Assembly (NCBI GenBank): GCA_046349615.1
Contig: JAXMBZ010000010.1
Coordinates: forward strand, 124,001 to 188,000
Origin: JADJNY01 sp046349615
GTDB taxonomy: Bacteria > Planctomycetota > UBA1135 > GCA-002686595
DNA length: 64,000 nucleotides
Direction: 5' to 3'
Shown: piece after piece, positions 17,237 through 26,087 of the stretch
Layout: the number at the start of each line of letters is the position of its first letter
Numbering within the stretch: position 1 is the stretch's first letter
The notes under the pieces: generated by a model
What the model was told of the DNA's origin: nothing
What the model saw: only the letters and a program-made list of their open reading frames with translations
Databases searched by the model: none
Translations under genes and position numbers: made by a program

Positions 17237-18157
17237 TCAGCGCGACTTCCGGAGCGCCGCGCGCGCCGCGGTCGACACGAGGTCGCCGACGAGCACGATC
17301 CCCGCGCCGAGCGCGACGAAGAAGAGCATCTCGTCGTAGAAGTGCTTGGCGCGCGCGTCCTGGATCCAATAGCCGAGCGACACGACGCCGAGCATCCCGA
17401 GCACGGTCGCCTCGCGGACGCACGTCTCGAAGCGATAGAAGAAGTAGAGGAGGAAGCGCGCGAGCGCGAGCGGCAGCACCGCCGCGAGCCAGACCTGCGC
17501 GCGCGAGGCGCCGGAGTCGCGGAGGACGACGAGCGGGCGCGCTTCGGCGTTCTCGATCGTCTCCGCGCCGAGCTTGCCGAGGATCCCCGCGTTGTGGATC
17601 GCGAGCGCGAGCACCGCCGGCCACGCGCTCGGTCCGAGCATCGCGAGGAAGAGGAAGCCCCAGACGTACTCCGGGATCGCGCGCAGGAGGATCAAGAACG
17701 CGCGCACGCACCCGGTGAGCAGGCGCCAAGGGAGCGCGCTCCCGCCGCCGACGCCGCGCTGCGCGCCGGTCGCGAACTCGAACGGCCGCGCGCTCGCGAG
17801 GTTGCGCGCCGCGAGCGGGGCGAGGAGCGTCGCCGCCGCGCCCGCGAGCGCGATCGCGAGCACGGCGATCGAGAGCGTCGCCGCCGCGCCGCGGCCGCCG
17901 CGGTCGTTCCAGAGCTCGATCGCCCACGCGCGGAAGCCCGCGAAGCTCCAGCCCGCTTCGCGCAGCGGGAACGGCGTGAGCTCCTCGGCGAAGAAGCGCC
18001 GCACGTTCGCGCCGCGCTGGTCGCTCCACAGGTCCGACCAGTCGAAATCGCCCGACGTCCAAGCCCAGACGACGAGCAGCGCGAGCAGGACGATCGACGC
18101 GCGGAGCAGAGTGCTCCGCGGCTTCGTCTTCCGCAGTTCCTCGAGGCGCGCGCTCAC
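17237..18157 (-). CDS. phnE: phosphonate-type ABC permease PhnE, second copy
   Basis: A 306-residue inner-membrane permease. First helix about 20-35, then a periplasmic stretch, then a cluster of helices with the coupling (EAA-type) loop SGASRAQVWLAAVLPLALARFL preceded by AIHNAGILGKLGAETIE, which is typical of PhnE. It pairs with the other PhnE-like subunit to form the channel for PhnC. GTG start in a GTGA overlap with the upstream phnE gene. Whether the cargo is a phosphonate, phosphite or another oxyanion cannot be read from the permease. Confidence 0.87.
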   Translation of the reverse strand: MSARLEELRKTKPRSTLLRASIVLLALLVVWAWTSGDFDWSDLWSDQRGANVRRFFAEELTPFPLREAGWSFAGFRAWAIELWNDRGGRGAAATLSIAVLAIALAGAAATLLAPLAARNLASARPFEFATGAQRGVGGGSALPWRLLTGCVRAFLILLRAIPEYVWGFLFLAMLGPSAWPAVLALAIHNAGILGKLGAETIENAEARPLVVLRDSGASRAQVWLAAVLPLALARFLLYFFYRFETCVREATVLGMLGVVSLGYWIQDARAKHFYDEMLFFVALGAGIVLVGDLVSTAARAALRKSR

Positions 18158-19053
18158 GCGACGAACCTCCGTCGCAGCGCGCCGCTCCACGCCTCGACGC
18201 CGAGCACCAGCGCGCAGAGCGCGTAGAGGTACGTCCAGACCTCGCCGTAGTGCAGGTTCTCGAACGACGCGCTGATCGAGTAGCCGAGCGTCGGGAAGCC
18301 GAAGAAGCCCAGGATCGCCGCGCTCCGCACCGCGCATTCGAGCCGGTAGAACGCGTACGCGCACATGTCGGGCAGCGCGCGCGGCAGGAGGCCGAGCGCG
18401 AACACCTGGAGGTTCGTCGCGCCCGCGCCGCGCAGCGCGAGCGCCGCGTCGCGCGGCGCCTCGTCGAGCATCTCGGAGAAGACCTTCGCGAGCGTGCCCG
18501 CGTAGGGGATCGCGATCGCGACCACGGCCGCGACGTTGTTCAGGCCGAGCGCCGCGAGGAAGAGCACGGCCCACAAGAGCTCGTGCACGGAGCGCATCGC
18601 GACGATCACGACGCGCGCGGCGCCCCAGATCGCGGGCGCGAAGGCGCGGTAGAACGCGCGCGCCGCCGGGCCGCGGCCGCGCGCGCGCTCGTCGGACCAC
18701 CACGCGGTCGAGCCGAGGAACCCGAGCACGATCCCGCCGACGAGCGCGAGGCTCATCGCCGCGACGGCGAACACGACCGTGCGCCGCATCGCGACGAGCG
18801 CCGAGACGAGGAGCGGCGGCGCATCGTCCGGGACCTCGCCTTCGTGCGTGAACGCGGGCGAGAGCGCGCGCGCGAAGAAGCGCTGCACGAGCTCGAGTCC
18901 GCCCTTCTGCGGCAGGAGCCCGGAGAGGTGCGCGTCGAGCGCGAGCGCCGCGAGCACGGCCGCGACGACGATCCCGGCGAGGACCCACCGCCTCCGCGAC
19001 GCGGGGGGGGCGCCGCGCTTCCGCGCCGTCGAGCCGGCCGCCTCAGCCGCCAT
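18154..19053 (-). CDS. phnE: phosphonate-type ABC permease PhnE, first copy
   Basis: A 299-residue permease with an N-terminal helix after a basic tail, and the coupling loop LRGAGATNLQVFALGLLP near residue 205-225. The preceding AIPYAGTLAKVFSEMLDE is the PhnE family phrase. Differs clearly from the second copy, so the two probably form a heterodimer. Its start overlaps the end of phnC by 11 nt, and its end overlaps the next phnE by four, which fits a tightly coupled operon. Confidence 0.88.
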   Translation of the reverse strand: MAAEAAGSTARKRGAPPASRRRWVLAGIVVAAVLAALALDAHLSGLLPQKGGLELVQRFFARALSPAFTHEGEVPDDAPPLLVSALVAMRRTVVFAVAAMSLALVGGIVLGFLGSTAWWSDERARGRGPAARAFYRAFAPAIWGAARVVIVAMRSVHELLWAVLFLAALGLNNVAAVVAIAIPYAGTLAKVFSEMLDEAPRDAALALRGAGATNLQVFALGLLPRALPDMCAYAFYRLECAVRSAAILGFFGFPTLGYSISASFENLHYGEVWTYLYALCALVLGVEAWSGALRRRFVA

Positions 19054-19852
19054 CCGCGAGCAGCTCCGCCGCGTCGAGCCGGTACAGACGCTCGAGCTCG
19101 TCCGCGGCGACGCGCTCGACGGCCCGGTCGAACGCGACGCGCCCCGCGCGCAGGCCGACCAGGCGCGGGAAGAAGGCGCGCGCGAGCGCGACGTCGTGCA
19201 GGCTGACGACGAGCGTGAAGCCGCGTTCGCGCGCGAGCGCGGTCAGGAGCTCGACCGTGTCGCGCGCGCGCGCCGGATCGACCGAGGACACGGGCTCGTC
19301 GCAGAAGAGCGCGGCCGGCTCCTGGTAGAGCGCGCGCGCGATCGCGACGCGCTGGCGCTGCCCGCCGGACAGGGTGTCCGTGCGTTGGTAGAGCTTCTCC
19401 GCGATCCCCACGCGGTCGAGCAGCGCGAGCGCGCGCTCCTCCTCGTCGCGCGACGGCCGGAGCGCCGTGCGCAGCGCGCCGACGAACGTCTGTCGTCCGA
19501 GCGAGCCGTGCAGGACGTTCTGCAGCACGCGCACGTTCGGCACGAGCGCGAGGTCCTGGTGCACGAACCCGATCCGTGAGCGCAGCGCGCGCAATTCGCC
19601 CGGCGTCCGCGTCGCGAGGTCGGCGCCGTCGACGAGCACGGCGCCTTCGTCCGGCGCGAGCGCGGCGTTCAGGAGCCGCAGGAGCGTCGTCTTGCCCGCT
19701 CCGCTCGGTCCGACCAGCGCGACGAGCTCGCCGGGGCGGAACGCGAGGTCGACCGCGTCGAGCACGCGCCGCGCGCCGAACGACACGCCCACCCGGCGCG
19801 CTTCGAAGCCGAAGGCGCCGGAGGGAGCGTCGACGCGCGGCTGCGCGGACAC
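19043..19852 (-). CDS. phnC: phosphonate ABC transporter ATPase PhnC
   Basis: A 269-residue import-type ABC ATPase: Walker A GPSGAGKT at 48-55, Q-loop Gln99, signature LSGGQ at 161-165, Walker B ALFCDE at 181-186, switch His218 in SLHDV. The phrase DEPVSSVDPARA is close to PhnC. It hydrolyses ATP at the inner face of the membrane to drive uptake through the PhnE pair. Start is GTG at 19852, 30 nt after the phnD stop. Confidence 0.9.
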   Translation of the reverse strand: MSAQPRVDAPSGAFGFEARRVGVSFGARRVLDAVDLAFRPGELVALVGPSGAGKTTLLRLLNAALAPDEGAVLVDGADLATRTPGELRALRSRIGFVHQDLALVPNVRVLQNVLHGSLGRQTFVGALRTALRPSRDEEERALALLDRVGIAEKLYQRTDTLSGGQRQRVAIARALYQEPAALFCDEPVSSVDPARARDTVELLTALARERGFTLVVSLHDVALARAFFPRLVGLRAGRVAFDRAVERVAADELERLYRLDAAELLADGG

Positions 19853-19882
19853 GGGCTGGGACCGGTGGGGACGGGCGCGCGC

Positions 19883-20869
19883 TCAGCGCACGAGCCCGAC
19901 TTCCTTCGCGATCGTCTTGACCACGTCGAAGTCCGCGTTCGTCGCGGCGACGAGGCCTTCGGGCCGGTCGAGCGCCTTGAGCAGCGTCTCGTCCTGGATC
20001 GCGATCAGCGCGTCCTGGAGCTTCTTCGTGAAGCCCGCGCCGAAGAGCTGTTCGAGCTTCGGGTGCGCCATGAAGTGGTAGTCGACGAACGCCGGCGAGA
20101 CCCAGATCACGCGGACCTTGTCGGGGTCGATGCCCTTCTCGCTCTTCGGGTCCTTCTTGAACTCGGCGACCATCTTCTCGTACTGCTTGAAGTCGATCGC
20201 GCCCGCGTCGAACGTCCCGGCCTCGACGAGCTTCGCGGTCTTGTCGTGCGCGCCGGAGAAGTTGTTCTCCATGCCGAAGAACTCCTTCGGCGTCTTCTTC
20301 GTCTCCTTGCGGATGAAGTACTCGGGCATCAAGCGGCCCGAGGTCGACGAGGGGCTGCCGAAGGTGAACTTCTTGCCCATCAGGCCCATCGGGAACGCGT
20401 CGGACTTGGCGAGGCCGAGCGACTTGTTCGCGATGAAGTACGTCCTGAACTCGCGGTCGACCTTGCCGCACGCGATCACCTGCGCGTCCGTGACCTTGAT
20501 GCGCGCCTGGACGCCGGTGAAGCCGCCGAACCACGCGAGCAGGAGGTCGCCGTTCGCGAACGCGTCGACGGACGCGTTGTAGTCGGCGGAGGGGACGTAC
20601 TCGAACGGGACGCCGAGCTTGTCGGAGAGGTACTTCGCGAGCGGCTTGTACTTCGCCTCGAGGTCGGCCGTGTTCGCGGTCGGGATCCCGGTGAAGCGCA
20701 CGACGGCGGGCTTCTTGGGCGGGTCCTCGACGGGGCGGGCGGCGAGCGGCGCGGCGAACGCCGTGCTCGCGGGCGTCGGGTCGGGCGCGCCGGGACGCGC
20801 GAGCGCGAACGAGGAGGCGAGGAGACCGACGACGAGGACGGGGAGCGCGAAGCGACGAAGGTGCAGCAC
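19883..20869 (-). CDS. phnD: phosphonate-type substrate-binding protein PhnD
   Basis: A 328-residue exported binding protein of the phosphate/phosphite/phosphonate family (PF12974 type). A signal peptide is followed by FTGIPTANTADLEAKYKPLA, then the ligand-pocket phrases SADYNASVDAFANGDLLLAWFGG and FGSPSSTSGRLMPEYF, where the Ser/Thr cluster holds the oxyanion. GTG start at 20869 with GGAAAGGA about 7 nt upstream. First gene of the phnD-phnC-phnE-phnE operon. No C-P lyase or phosphonatase gene is present, so the cargo may be phosphite or an unrelated anion. Confidence 0.88.
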   Translation of the reverse strand: MLHLRRFALPVLVVGLLASSFALARPGAPDPTPASTAFAAPLAARPVEDPPKKPAVVRFTGIPTANTADLEAKYKPLAKYLSDKLGVPFEYVPSADYNASVDAFANGDLLLAWFGGFTGVQARIKVTDAQVIACGKVDREFRTYFIANKSLGLAKSDAFPMGLMGKKFTFGSPSSTSGRLMPEYFIRKETKKTPKEFFGMENNFSGAHDKTAKLVEAGTFDAGAIDFKQYEKMVAEFKKDPKSEKGIDPDKVRVIWVSPAFVDYHFMAHPKLEQLFGAGFTKKLQDALIAIQDETLLKALDRPEGLVAATNADFDVVKTIAKEVGLVR

Positions 20870-21057
20870 GGCACGGTCCTTTCCGCGGGGCGAGCCGGAA
20901 CAGTCGGCGCGCGGCTCCGCGAGGTGACGAGATGGGGGAACGGGGACACGGGGAGGATAGCGGCCGTCGCTCCGGGGCTCCACGGCGGGACGGTGCGAAC
21001 TCGGTGAAGCGGTCGCAGCACCGACGCGCCTCCTGGCGCCGGGGCGACGCGCGCGCC

Positions 21058-21063
21058 TAGAAT
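21058..21063 (+). promoter_or_regulatory. TAGAAT -10-like hexamer, molybdenum hydroxylase operon
   Basis: TAGAAT lies 62 nt before the ATG of the iron-sulfur subunit in the 256-bp divergent gap. It differs from TATAAT at one base. No obvious -35. The gene itself has GGAG about 8 nt before its ATG, so this would be an ordinary leadered transcript. Confidence 0.4.
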
Positions 21064-21125
21064 CCGCTCGCGCACGGTCCCGCGCATCGCGGCGACCGAG
21101 CGTTCGACGCCTTCGGAGCGACTCC

Positions 21126-21800
21126 ATGCGCCAGGATCCCCCCCAGAACGACGAGCGCGCGGACCTCACGCGCCGTCTCTTCCTCAGGAACGCCGGCACC
21201 GTCGCGGCGGGCAGCGTGCTCGCGCAGGGCCTGCTCGGCGCCTGCTCGACCGAGCGCACCGCGAGCGCGGCCGCCGCGGAGCCCGCGCCGGCGAAGCGCG
21301 AAGGCGCCGAGAGGCTCGACGGCGAGGTCGAGATCGAGCTCGACGTCAACGGCGCGAAGAGGAAGGTCGTCGTCGAGCCGCGCACGACGCTGCTCGACGC
21401 GCTGCGCGAGCGGATGGAGCCCGCGATGACGGGCACGAAGCACGTCTGCGACCGCGGCAACTGCGGCGCGTGCACGGTGCTCGTCGACGGTTCACCCGCG
21501 TACGCGTGCCTCGTGCTCGCGGTCGACGCGCGCGGCAGGAAGCTGCGCACGATCGAAGGCGTCGGCGCGCCGGAGGCGCTCGCGCCGCTGCAGGAGAGCT
21601 TCTGCGCGCACGACGCCTCGATGTGCGGCTTCTGCACGCCGGGCTTCGTGATGTCGATCACGGCGTGCCTCGAGAAGGACCCGAAGGCGGACCTCGCGAC
21701 GATCCAGAAGGCGTGCTCGGGCAACGTGTGCCGCTGCGGGACCTACCCGCACGTGTTCGCGGCGGCGCTCGAGACGGCGCAGAAGGCGAAGAAGGGGTGA
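21126..21800 (+). CDS. molybdenum hydroxylase, Tat-exported 2Fe-2S subunit (PaoA/YagT type)
   Basis: A 224-residue small subunit of a xanthine dehydrogenase/aldehyde oxidoreductase family enzyme. A twin-arginine signal (TRRLFLRNAG, Arg16-Arg17) directs folded export. The first 2Fe-2S cluster uses Cys108, Cys113, Cys116 and Cys128; the second uses Cys167, Cys170, Cys202 and Cys204 (CGFCTPG ... CRCG). It passes electrons from the molybdenum site to the FAD subunit or an outside acceptor. Followed at 6 nt by the large subunit. The Tat signal on this subunit suggests the whole complex is carried to the periplasm. Confidence 0.92.
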   Translation: MRQDPPQNDERADLTRRLFLRNAGTVAAGSVLAQGLLGACSTERTASAAAAEPAPAKREGAERLDGEVEIELDVNGAKRKVVVEPRTTLLDALRERMEPAMTGTKHVCDRGNCGACTVLVDGSPAYACLVLAVDARGRKLRTIEGVGAPEALAPLQESFCAHDASMCGFCTPGFVMSITACLEKDPKADLATIQKACSGNVCRCGTYPHVFAAALETAQKAKKG

Positions 21801-21805
21801 GCGCG

Positions 21806-24091
21806 ATGAGCCAGCCGATCGAACCCGCGGGCGCCCTGACGAACGCCGCCCTCCCGCAGCAGGACAAGCAGGCGGGCGACAAGCCGAAGAAGACGCGCAA
21901 GATCAAGACGACGCAGGACGTGAACGGCGTCCCGCACGAGATCGAGATCGAGGTCGAGGACGTCGACGGTCCGCGCTGGGGCGAGCGCTCGGAGCTCAAG
22001 GTGCTCAACACCGAGCTGCGCCGCGTCGACGGACCCGTCAAGGTCACCGGTCGCGCGCGGTACACGCACGACGTGCGCGTGCCGGGCATGGTGTACGCGC
22101 GGATCCTCTGCTGCCCGTACCCGAGCGCCGAGGTGACGATCGACGTCGCGCCCGCGCTCGCGCTCCCGGGCGTCGAGGCCGCGATCGTGCTCGACACGAA
22201 GACGAAGTGGCTCGGCCAGCCGATCGCCGTCGTCGCGGGCAAGACGAGCGATCACGCGGAAGACGCGCTGCGCGCGTTGAAGGTGACGTACAAGCCGCTC
22301 CCGTGGGCGGTCGACCGCGCGCAGGCGCTCGCCGACGGCGCGCCGAACGTGCGCAAGAACGGCAACAAGGGCAAGCCGGGGCAGAACGGCGATCGCGCCG
22401 AGGCCGAGGCCGCGATCGCGTCCGCCGCGGCGAAGGTCGACGCGACGTACAGCGTGCCGGTGCAGCACCACGCTTCGCTCGAGACGCACGGCGTCGTCAT
22501 CGACTGGCGCGGCGGCGAGGAGGCGACGGTCTACATCTCGACGCAGTGGACGTTCGCCGCGGGCGGACAGGCGGCCGAGATCCTCGGGCTCAAGTCGAAC
22601 CAGGTGACGAGCGTCGTCGAGTACATGGGCGGCGGCTTCGGTTCGAAGTTCGACCTCGGCGCGGAGGGCGCCGCGGCCTGCCGCGTCTCGAAGCAGTTGA
22701 AGAAGCCGGTGCACCTGCTCCTGCACCGTCCCGACGAGTTCGTGATGGCGGGCAACCGCAGCGGCAATCGCGTCACGTACCAAGCGGGCATGGCGGCCGA
22801 CGGCGCGCTCGTCGGGCTCGTCGCGCACGCCGAGAAGTACGGCGGCGTCGGCGACGGCGCGATGGCGCGCCCGCCGTACGTCTACTCGGCCGGGAAGACG
22901 TACAGCGAGGTCGTCGCCGTCTACACGAACACGGACTCGAATCGCGCGATGCGCGCGCCCGGTCATCCGCAGGCGTCGTTCGGCATGGAGGCCGTGATCG
23001 ACGAGCTCGCGTACCAGCTCGGGCTCGACCTCCTCCTCGTGCGCAAGAAGAACCTGCGCGATCCGGTCTACCACCGCCAGCTCGAGCGGGTCGCGAAGGA
23101 GATCGGGTGGTTCGAGCACCCGCACCGCACGAAGCCCGGCCCGAACTCCGGCAAGAAGGAGATCGGCATCGGCTTCGGCATCTCGACGTGGGGCGGCGGC
23201 GGCAGCGGCGGCACCGAGTGCGACGTGCAGCTCGCGAAGGACGGCAGCGTCACCGTGAGCGTCGGCACGCAGGACCTCGGCACCGGCTCGCGGACGCTCG
23301 TCACGGCGATCGTCGCGGAAGAACTCGGCCTCGCGCTCGGCGACGTCGTCGCGCGCATCGGCAACTCGCGCCTCCCGTCCGCGACGGGCTCGGGCGGCTC
23401 GACGACGACCGGCTCGCTCTCGCCCGCGGTCAAGGACGCCGCGTGGAACGCGCGCCTCGCGTTCGCGGAGCACCTCGCGCCGATCCTGAAGACCGATCCC
23501 GCGCTGGTGCGCTTCGCCGGCGGCAAGGTCTTCTCGCAGGCGAACCCGAACGCCGCGCTGACGTGGAAGCAGGCGTGCGCGACGCTGCGCGACGCCGGGC
23601 TCTCCGCGCACGGCAAGTGGGACAAGGACAAGGCCGCCGCGCTCATGGGCAACGGCGTGCACGGCGCGCAAGCCGCGAAGGTCGAGGTCGACACGCTGAC
23701 GGGCCGCGTGCGCGTGCTCGAGATGGTCGGCATCCAGGACTGCGGCCTGCCGATCAACCGCCTCGCGGTGAAGAGCCAGTTGAACGGCGGCATGATCCAG
23801 GCGCTCTCGTACGCGCTCTTCGAGGCGCGCGTGATCGATCCGACGCTCGGGCTCGCGCTCAACGCGAACCTCGAGGACTACAAGCTCGCGGGCCCGCAGG
23901 AGATCCCGAAGCTGACCGCGATCATCGACGACGACGACACGCGCAGCGCGGTGATCGGCATGGCGGAGCCCGCGATCGTGCCGGGCCACTCCGCGATCGC
24001 GAACGCGGTGCACAACGCGTGCGGCGCGCGCGTGCGCGATCTCCCGCTCACTCCGGACAAGGTGCTCGCGGCGCTGGGCCGCATCGGTTGA
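21806..24091 (+). CDS. molybdenum hydroxylase, molybdopterin-binding large subunit
   Basis: A 761-residue catalytic subunit. Domain a/b starts near residue 70 (VDGPVKVTGRARYTHDV); cofactor motifs are MGGGFGSKFDLG, RAPGHPQASFGMEAVIDE and GTQDLGTGSRTLVTAIVAEELG. The catalytic Glu is probably Glu721 in GMAEPAIVPGHSA near the C-terminus. It hydroxylates an aldehyde or heterocycle using water. An unusual Lys-rich N-terminal leader of about 60 residues precedes the domain. A GTG at 21797 overlapping the previous stop as GTGA is an equally good start and adds three residues. No maturation chaperone (XdhC/PaoD) gene is adjacent. Confidence 0.92.
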   Translation: MSQPIEPAGALTNAALPQQDKQAGDKPKKTRKIKTTQDVNGVPHEIEIEVEDVDGPRWGERSELKVLNTELRRVDGPVKVTGRARYTHDVRVPGMVYARILCCPYPSAEVTIDVAPALALPGVEAAIVLDTKTKWLGQPIAVVAGKTSDHAEDALRALKVTYKPLPWAVDRAQALADGAPNVRKNGNKGKPGQNGDRAEAEAAIASAAAKVDATYSVPVQHHASLETHGVVIDWRGGEEATVYISTQWTFAAGGQAAEILGLKSNQVTSVVEYMGGGFGSKFDLGAEGAAACRVSKQLKKPVHLLLHRPDEFVMAGNRSGNRVTYQAGMAADGALVGLVAHAEKYGGVGDGAMARPPYVYSAGKTYSEVVAVYTNTDSNRAMRAPGHPQASFGMEAVIDELAYQLGLDLLLVRKKNLRDPVYHRQLERVAKEIGWFEHPHRTKPGPNSGKKEIGIGFGISTWGGGGSGGTECDVQLAKDGSVTVSVGTQDLGTGSRTLVTAIVAEELGLALGDVVARIGNSRLPSATGSGGSTTTGSLSPAVKDAAWNARLAFAEHLAPILKTDPALVRFAGGKVFSQANPNAALTWKQACATLRDAGLSAHGKWDKDKAAALMGNGVHGAQAAKVEVDTLTGRVRVLEMVGIQDCGLPINRLAVKSQLNGGMIQALSYALFEARVIDPTLGLALNANLEDYKLAGPQEIPKLTAIIDDDDTRSAVIGMAEPAIVPGHSAIANAVHNACGARVRDLPLTPDKVLAALGRIG

Positions 24092-24101
24092 GGAACGAAC
24101 G

Positions 24102-25082
24102 ATGAAGCGCTTCACGCTGCTCACCCCGAACTCGCTCGCCGAGGCCGCGCAGGCCCTCGCCGACGGCGCCACGAACTCCCGCGTGCTCGCGGGCGGCCAG
24201 GACCTCCTCACCGAGATGAAGGAGCACCTGGTCGAGCCCGACCGGCTCGTCAACTTGAAGGGCGTCGCCGGCCTCGACCGTATCGAGCTCGAGAGCTCCG
24301 GCGCGTGCCGCATCGGCGCGCTCGTCACGATCGCGGCGCTCGAGCAGCACGCGGGCGTGCGCGAGAAGCTGCGCGTCCTCGCCGAGGCCGCGGGCTCCGT
24401 CGGCAGCCCGCAGATCCGCTCGATGGGCACGGTGGGGGGCAACCTCTGCCAGCGTCCGCGTTGCTGGTACTACCGCAACGAGCACGCGAAGTGCTTGAAG
24501 AAGGGCGGCGAGGAGTGCTTCAGCTTCACGGGGATGAGCAAGTACAACGCGATCCTCGGCGGGGGACCCTCGTACATCGTGCATCCCTCCGACCTCGCGC
24601 CCGCGCTCGTCGCGCTCGGCGCGTCGGTCACGCTCGCGAGCAAGTCCGGCGAGCGCCGCGTCGCGCTCGAGGAGTTCTTCACGCTGCCCTCCGCGGGCGA
24701 CCTGAAGCGCGAGAACGTGCTGCGCGACGACGAGGTGCTCACGCACGTCCACGTGCCCGCGCCCGAGCCCGGGATGAAGAGCACGTACCTCAAGTTCCGC
24801 GAGCGCGGCTCCTACGACTTCGCGCTCGCGTCCGTCGCGCTCGCGCTCTGGCGCGACGGCGCGAAGGTCCGGTCCGCGCGCGTCGTGCTCGGCGGCGTCG
24901 CGCCGATCCCGTGGCGCGCGAAGGCGGCCGAAGCCGCGCTCGCGGGCGCCGCGTTCGAGCCGGCGACGTGCGAGCGCGCGGGCGCCGCCGCGGTCGAGGG
25001 CGCCGAGCCCCTCGAGCACAACGCCTACAAGGTCCCGCTCACGAAGGGGCTCGTGCAGCGCGCGCTGGAGGGCCTCGCGTGA
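24102..25082 (+). CDS. molybdenum hydroxylase, FAD/4Fe-4S subunit (PaoB/YagS type)
   Basis: A 326-residue flavin subunit. FAD is held by VLAGGQDLLTEMK near 28-40 and by TVGGNLCQRP near 110-119. Cys116, Cys121, Cys131 and Cys139 form the CX4C-type insert that ligates a 4Fe-4S cluster in PaoB and in the beta subunit of 4-hydroxybenzoyl-CoA reductase. GAGGAACG precedes the ATG. It ends in GTGA, overlapping the start of a small cysteine-rich protein, which is therefore co-translated. Confidence 0.92.
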   Translation: MKRFTLLTPNSLAEAAQALADGATNSRVLAGGQDLLTEMKEHLVEPDRLVNLKGVAGLDRIELESSGACRIGALVTIAALEQHAGVREKLRVLAEAAGSVGSPQIRSMGTVGGNLCQRPRCWYYRNEHAKCLKKGGEECFSFTGMSKYNAILGGGPSYIVHPSDLAPALVALGASVTLASKSGERRVALEEFFTLPSAGDLKRENVLRDDEVLTHVHVPAPEPGMKSTYLKFRERGSYDFALASVALALWRDGAKVRSARVVLGGVAPIPWRAKAAEAALAGAAFEPATCERAGAAAVEGAEPLEHNAYKVPLTKGLVQRALEGLA

Positions 25083-25321
25083 GCTCCGCGGATCCGCGCG
25101 AGCCGGCCGCGCCCGCCCTCCAGGCGAGCCCGTTCTGCCGCCACATCCAGAGCAAGAAGCTCTTCTTCCGGACGTCGCCCCCGCAGTGCGAGGAGGATCT
25201 CCTCGACGCCTCGCGCCACGTCTGGTGCCGGCGGACCCACCAGGTCCTGGGCCCCGACGGCGAGGTGGCGACCCCGGACGACTGCCGGAACGGGCGGGGC
25301 TGCTTCGAAGCCCTCCTGTGA
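25079..25321 (+). CDS. small cysteine-rich protein coupled to the hydroxylase operon
   Basis: An 80-residue protein with five Cys (20, 37, 50, 69, 75) arranged as FCRHIQSKKLFF, PPQCEED, HVWCRRTHQVLGPDG and PDDCRNGRGCF. There is no signal peptide. The phrase W-C-x-R-T-x-x-x-LGPDG-x4-P-x-DC-x-x-GR-x-C is one I associate with small uncharacterised bacterial proteins, but I cannot name a family. The Cys set could bind Zn or Fe-S. GTG start in a 4-nt overlap with the FAD subunit gene, which argues that it belongs with the enzyme, perhaps in maturation. Confidence 0.7.
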   Translation: MSSADPREPAAPALQASPFCRHIQSKKLFFRTSPPQCEEDLLDASRHVWCRRTHQVLGPDGEVATPDDCRNGRGCFEALL

Positions 25322-25356
25322 GCGCGGACCCGCGCCCGCGGCCGGTCCGGATCCGG

Positions 25357-25362
25357 TAGACT
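25357..25362 (+). promoter_or_regulatory. TAGACT -10-like hexamer upstream of DUF1326 gene
   Basis: TAGACT preceded by GG, identical to the kinase gene element, lies 58 nt before the DUF1326 ATG. That gene also has GGAGG, so this would be a leadered transcript. Confidence 0.35.
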
Positions 25363-25420
25363 CCAGCGTCCTCTCTCCCCGCGGGCGCCCGGACGGCCCC
25401 GCCGATCCCCGGAGGTCCCC

Positions 25421-26077
25421 ATGTCCGCCCTGCTCCCCGCGCTCTTCTTCCTCGCCGCGCACCCCGCCCCCGAGGCGGACCTCGCGCCGCACGGCCGCTA
25501 CGTCGAAGCGCGCACCGCGAGCGTGTTCGCGGGCGCGTGCCACTTCGGCGGCGAGCGCACGACCGCCGGACGCGAGGCGCTCCTCGCGTGGCGCTTCGAG
25601 GGCGGCGCGGCGGACGGAGTCGAGCTCGCGGGCGTCGTCGCGGTCGTCGCGCTCGCGGGCGAGGCGAACCTCGCGGAGGACGGCGTCGCGCGCCGCTCCG
25701 TGCTCTACGTCGGCGAGAACGCGAGCGTCGCGCAGCGCGGCGCGGTCGAGCGCGTGCTCGCCGACGAGCTCGCGTCGAGCTTCGACGCGGTCGTGGTGGC
25801 GCCGATCGCGGCCGAGCTCGGAGCGGACGACTACCGGGTCGCGTGCTCGGGCCGCTTCGCGCTCGCGGGGCGGACGCTCCCCGACCGCGCGTGCTGCAAG
25901 ATGCCGTTCCAGGTCTGGTACGCGCCCTTCGTCCCCGTCGACGCGCCGATCGTCGGCAACGACGACGCGTTCGAGTACGAGGACGCGCTCCTCGGCCGCG
26001 TCTGGTCGCGCCCCGGTGAGAACGCCGCGTTCCTCGGCACGTTCCGCCTCGAGCACGCGGAGCGGGGAGCGCGCTGA
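25421..26077 (+). CDS. DUF1326-like exported protein
   Basis: A 218-residue protein with a short signal peptide (ALLPALFFLAAHPAPEA). The mature N-terminus GRYVEARTASVFAGACHFGGER, then REALLAWRFEGGAADGVELAG and SVLYVGENASVAQR, follow the DUF1326 pattern, in which Cys and acidic residues line a small beta-sandwich. The second half has a Cys pair ACC. Function of the family is unknown. GGAGG is 7 nt before the ATG. A 10-nt gap separates it from the next gene, so the two form an operon. Confidence 0.75.
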   Translation: MSALLPALFFLAAHPAPEADLAPHGRYVEARTASVFAGACHFGGERTTAGREALLAWRFEGGAADGVELAGVVAVVALAGEANLAEDGVARRSVLYVGENASVAQRGAVERVLADELASSFDAVVVAPIAAELGADDYRVACSGRFALAGRTLPDRACCKMPFQVWYAPFVPVDAPIVGNDDAFEYEDALLGRVWSRPGENAAFLGTFRLEHAERGAR

Positions 26078-26087
26078 GCCGCGCCGC

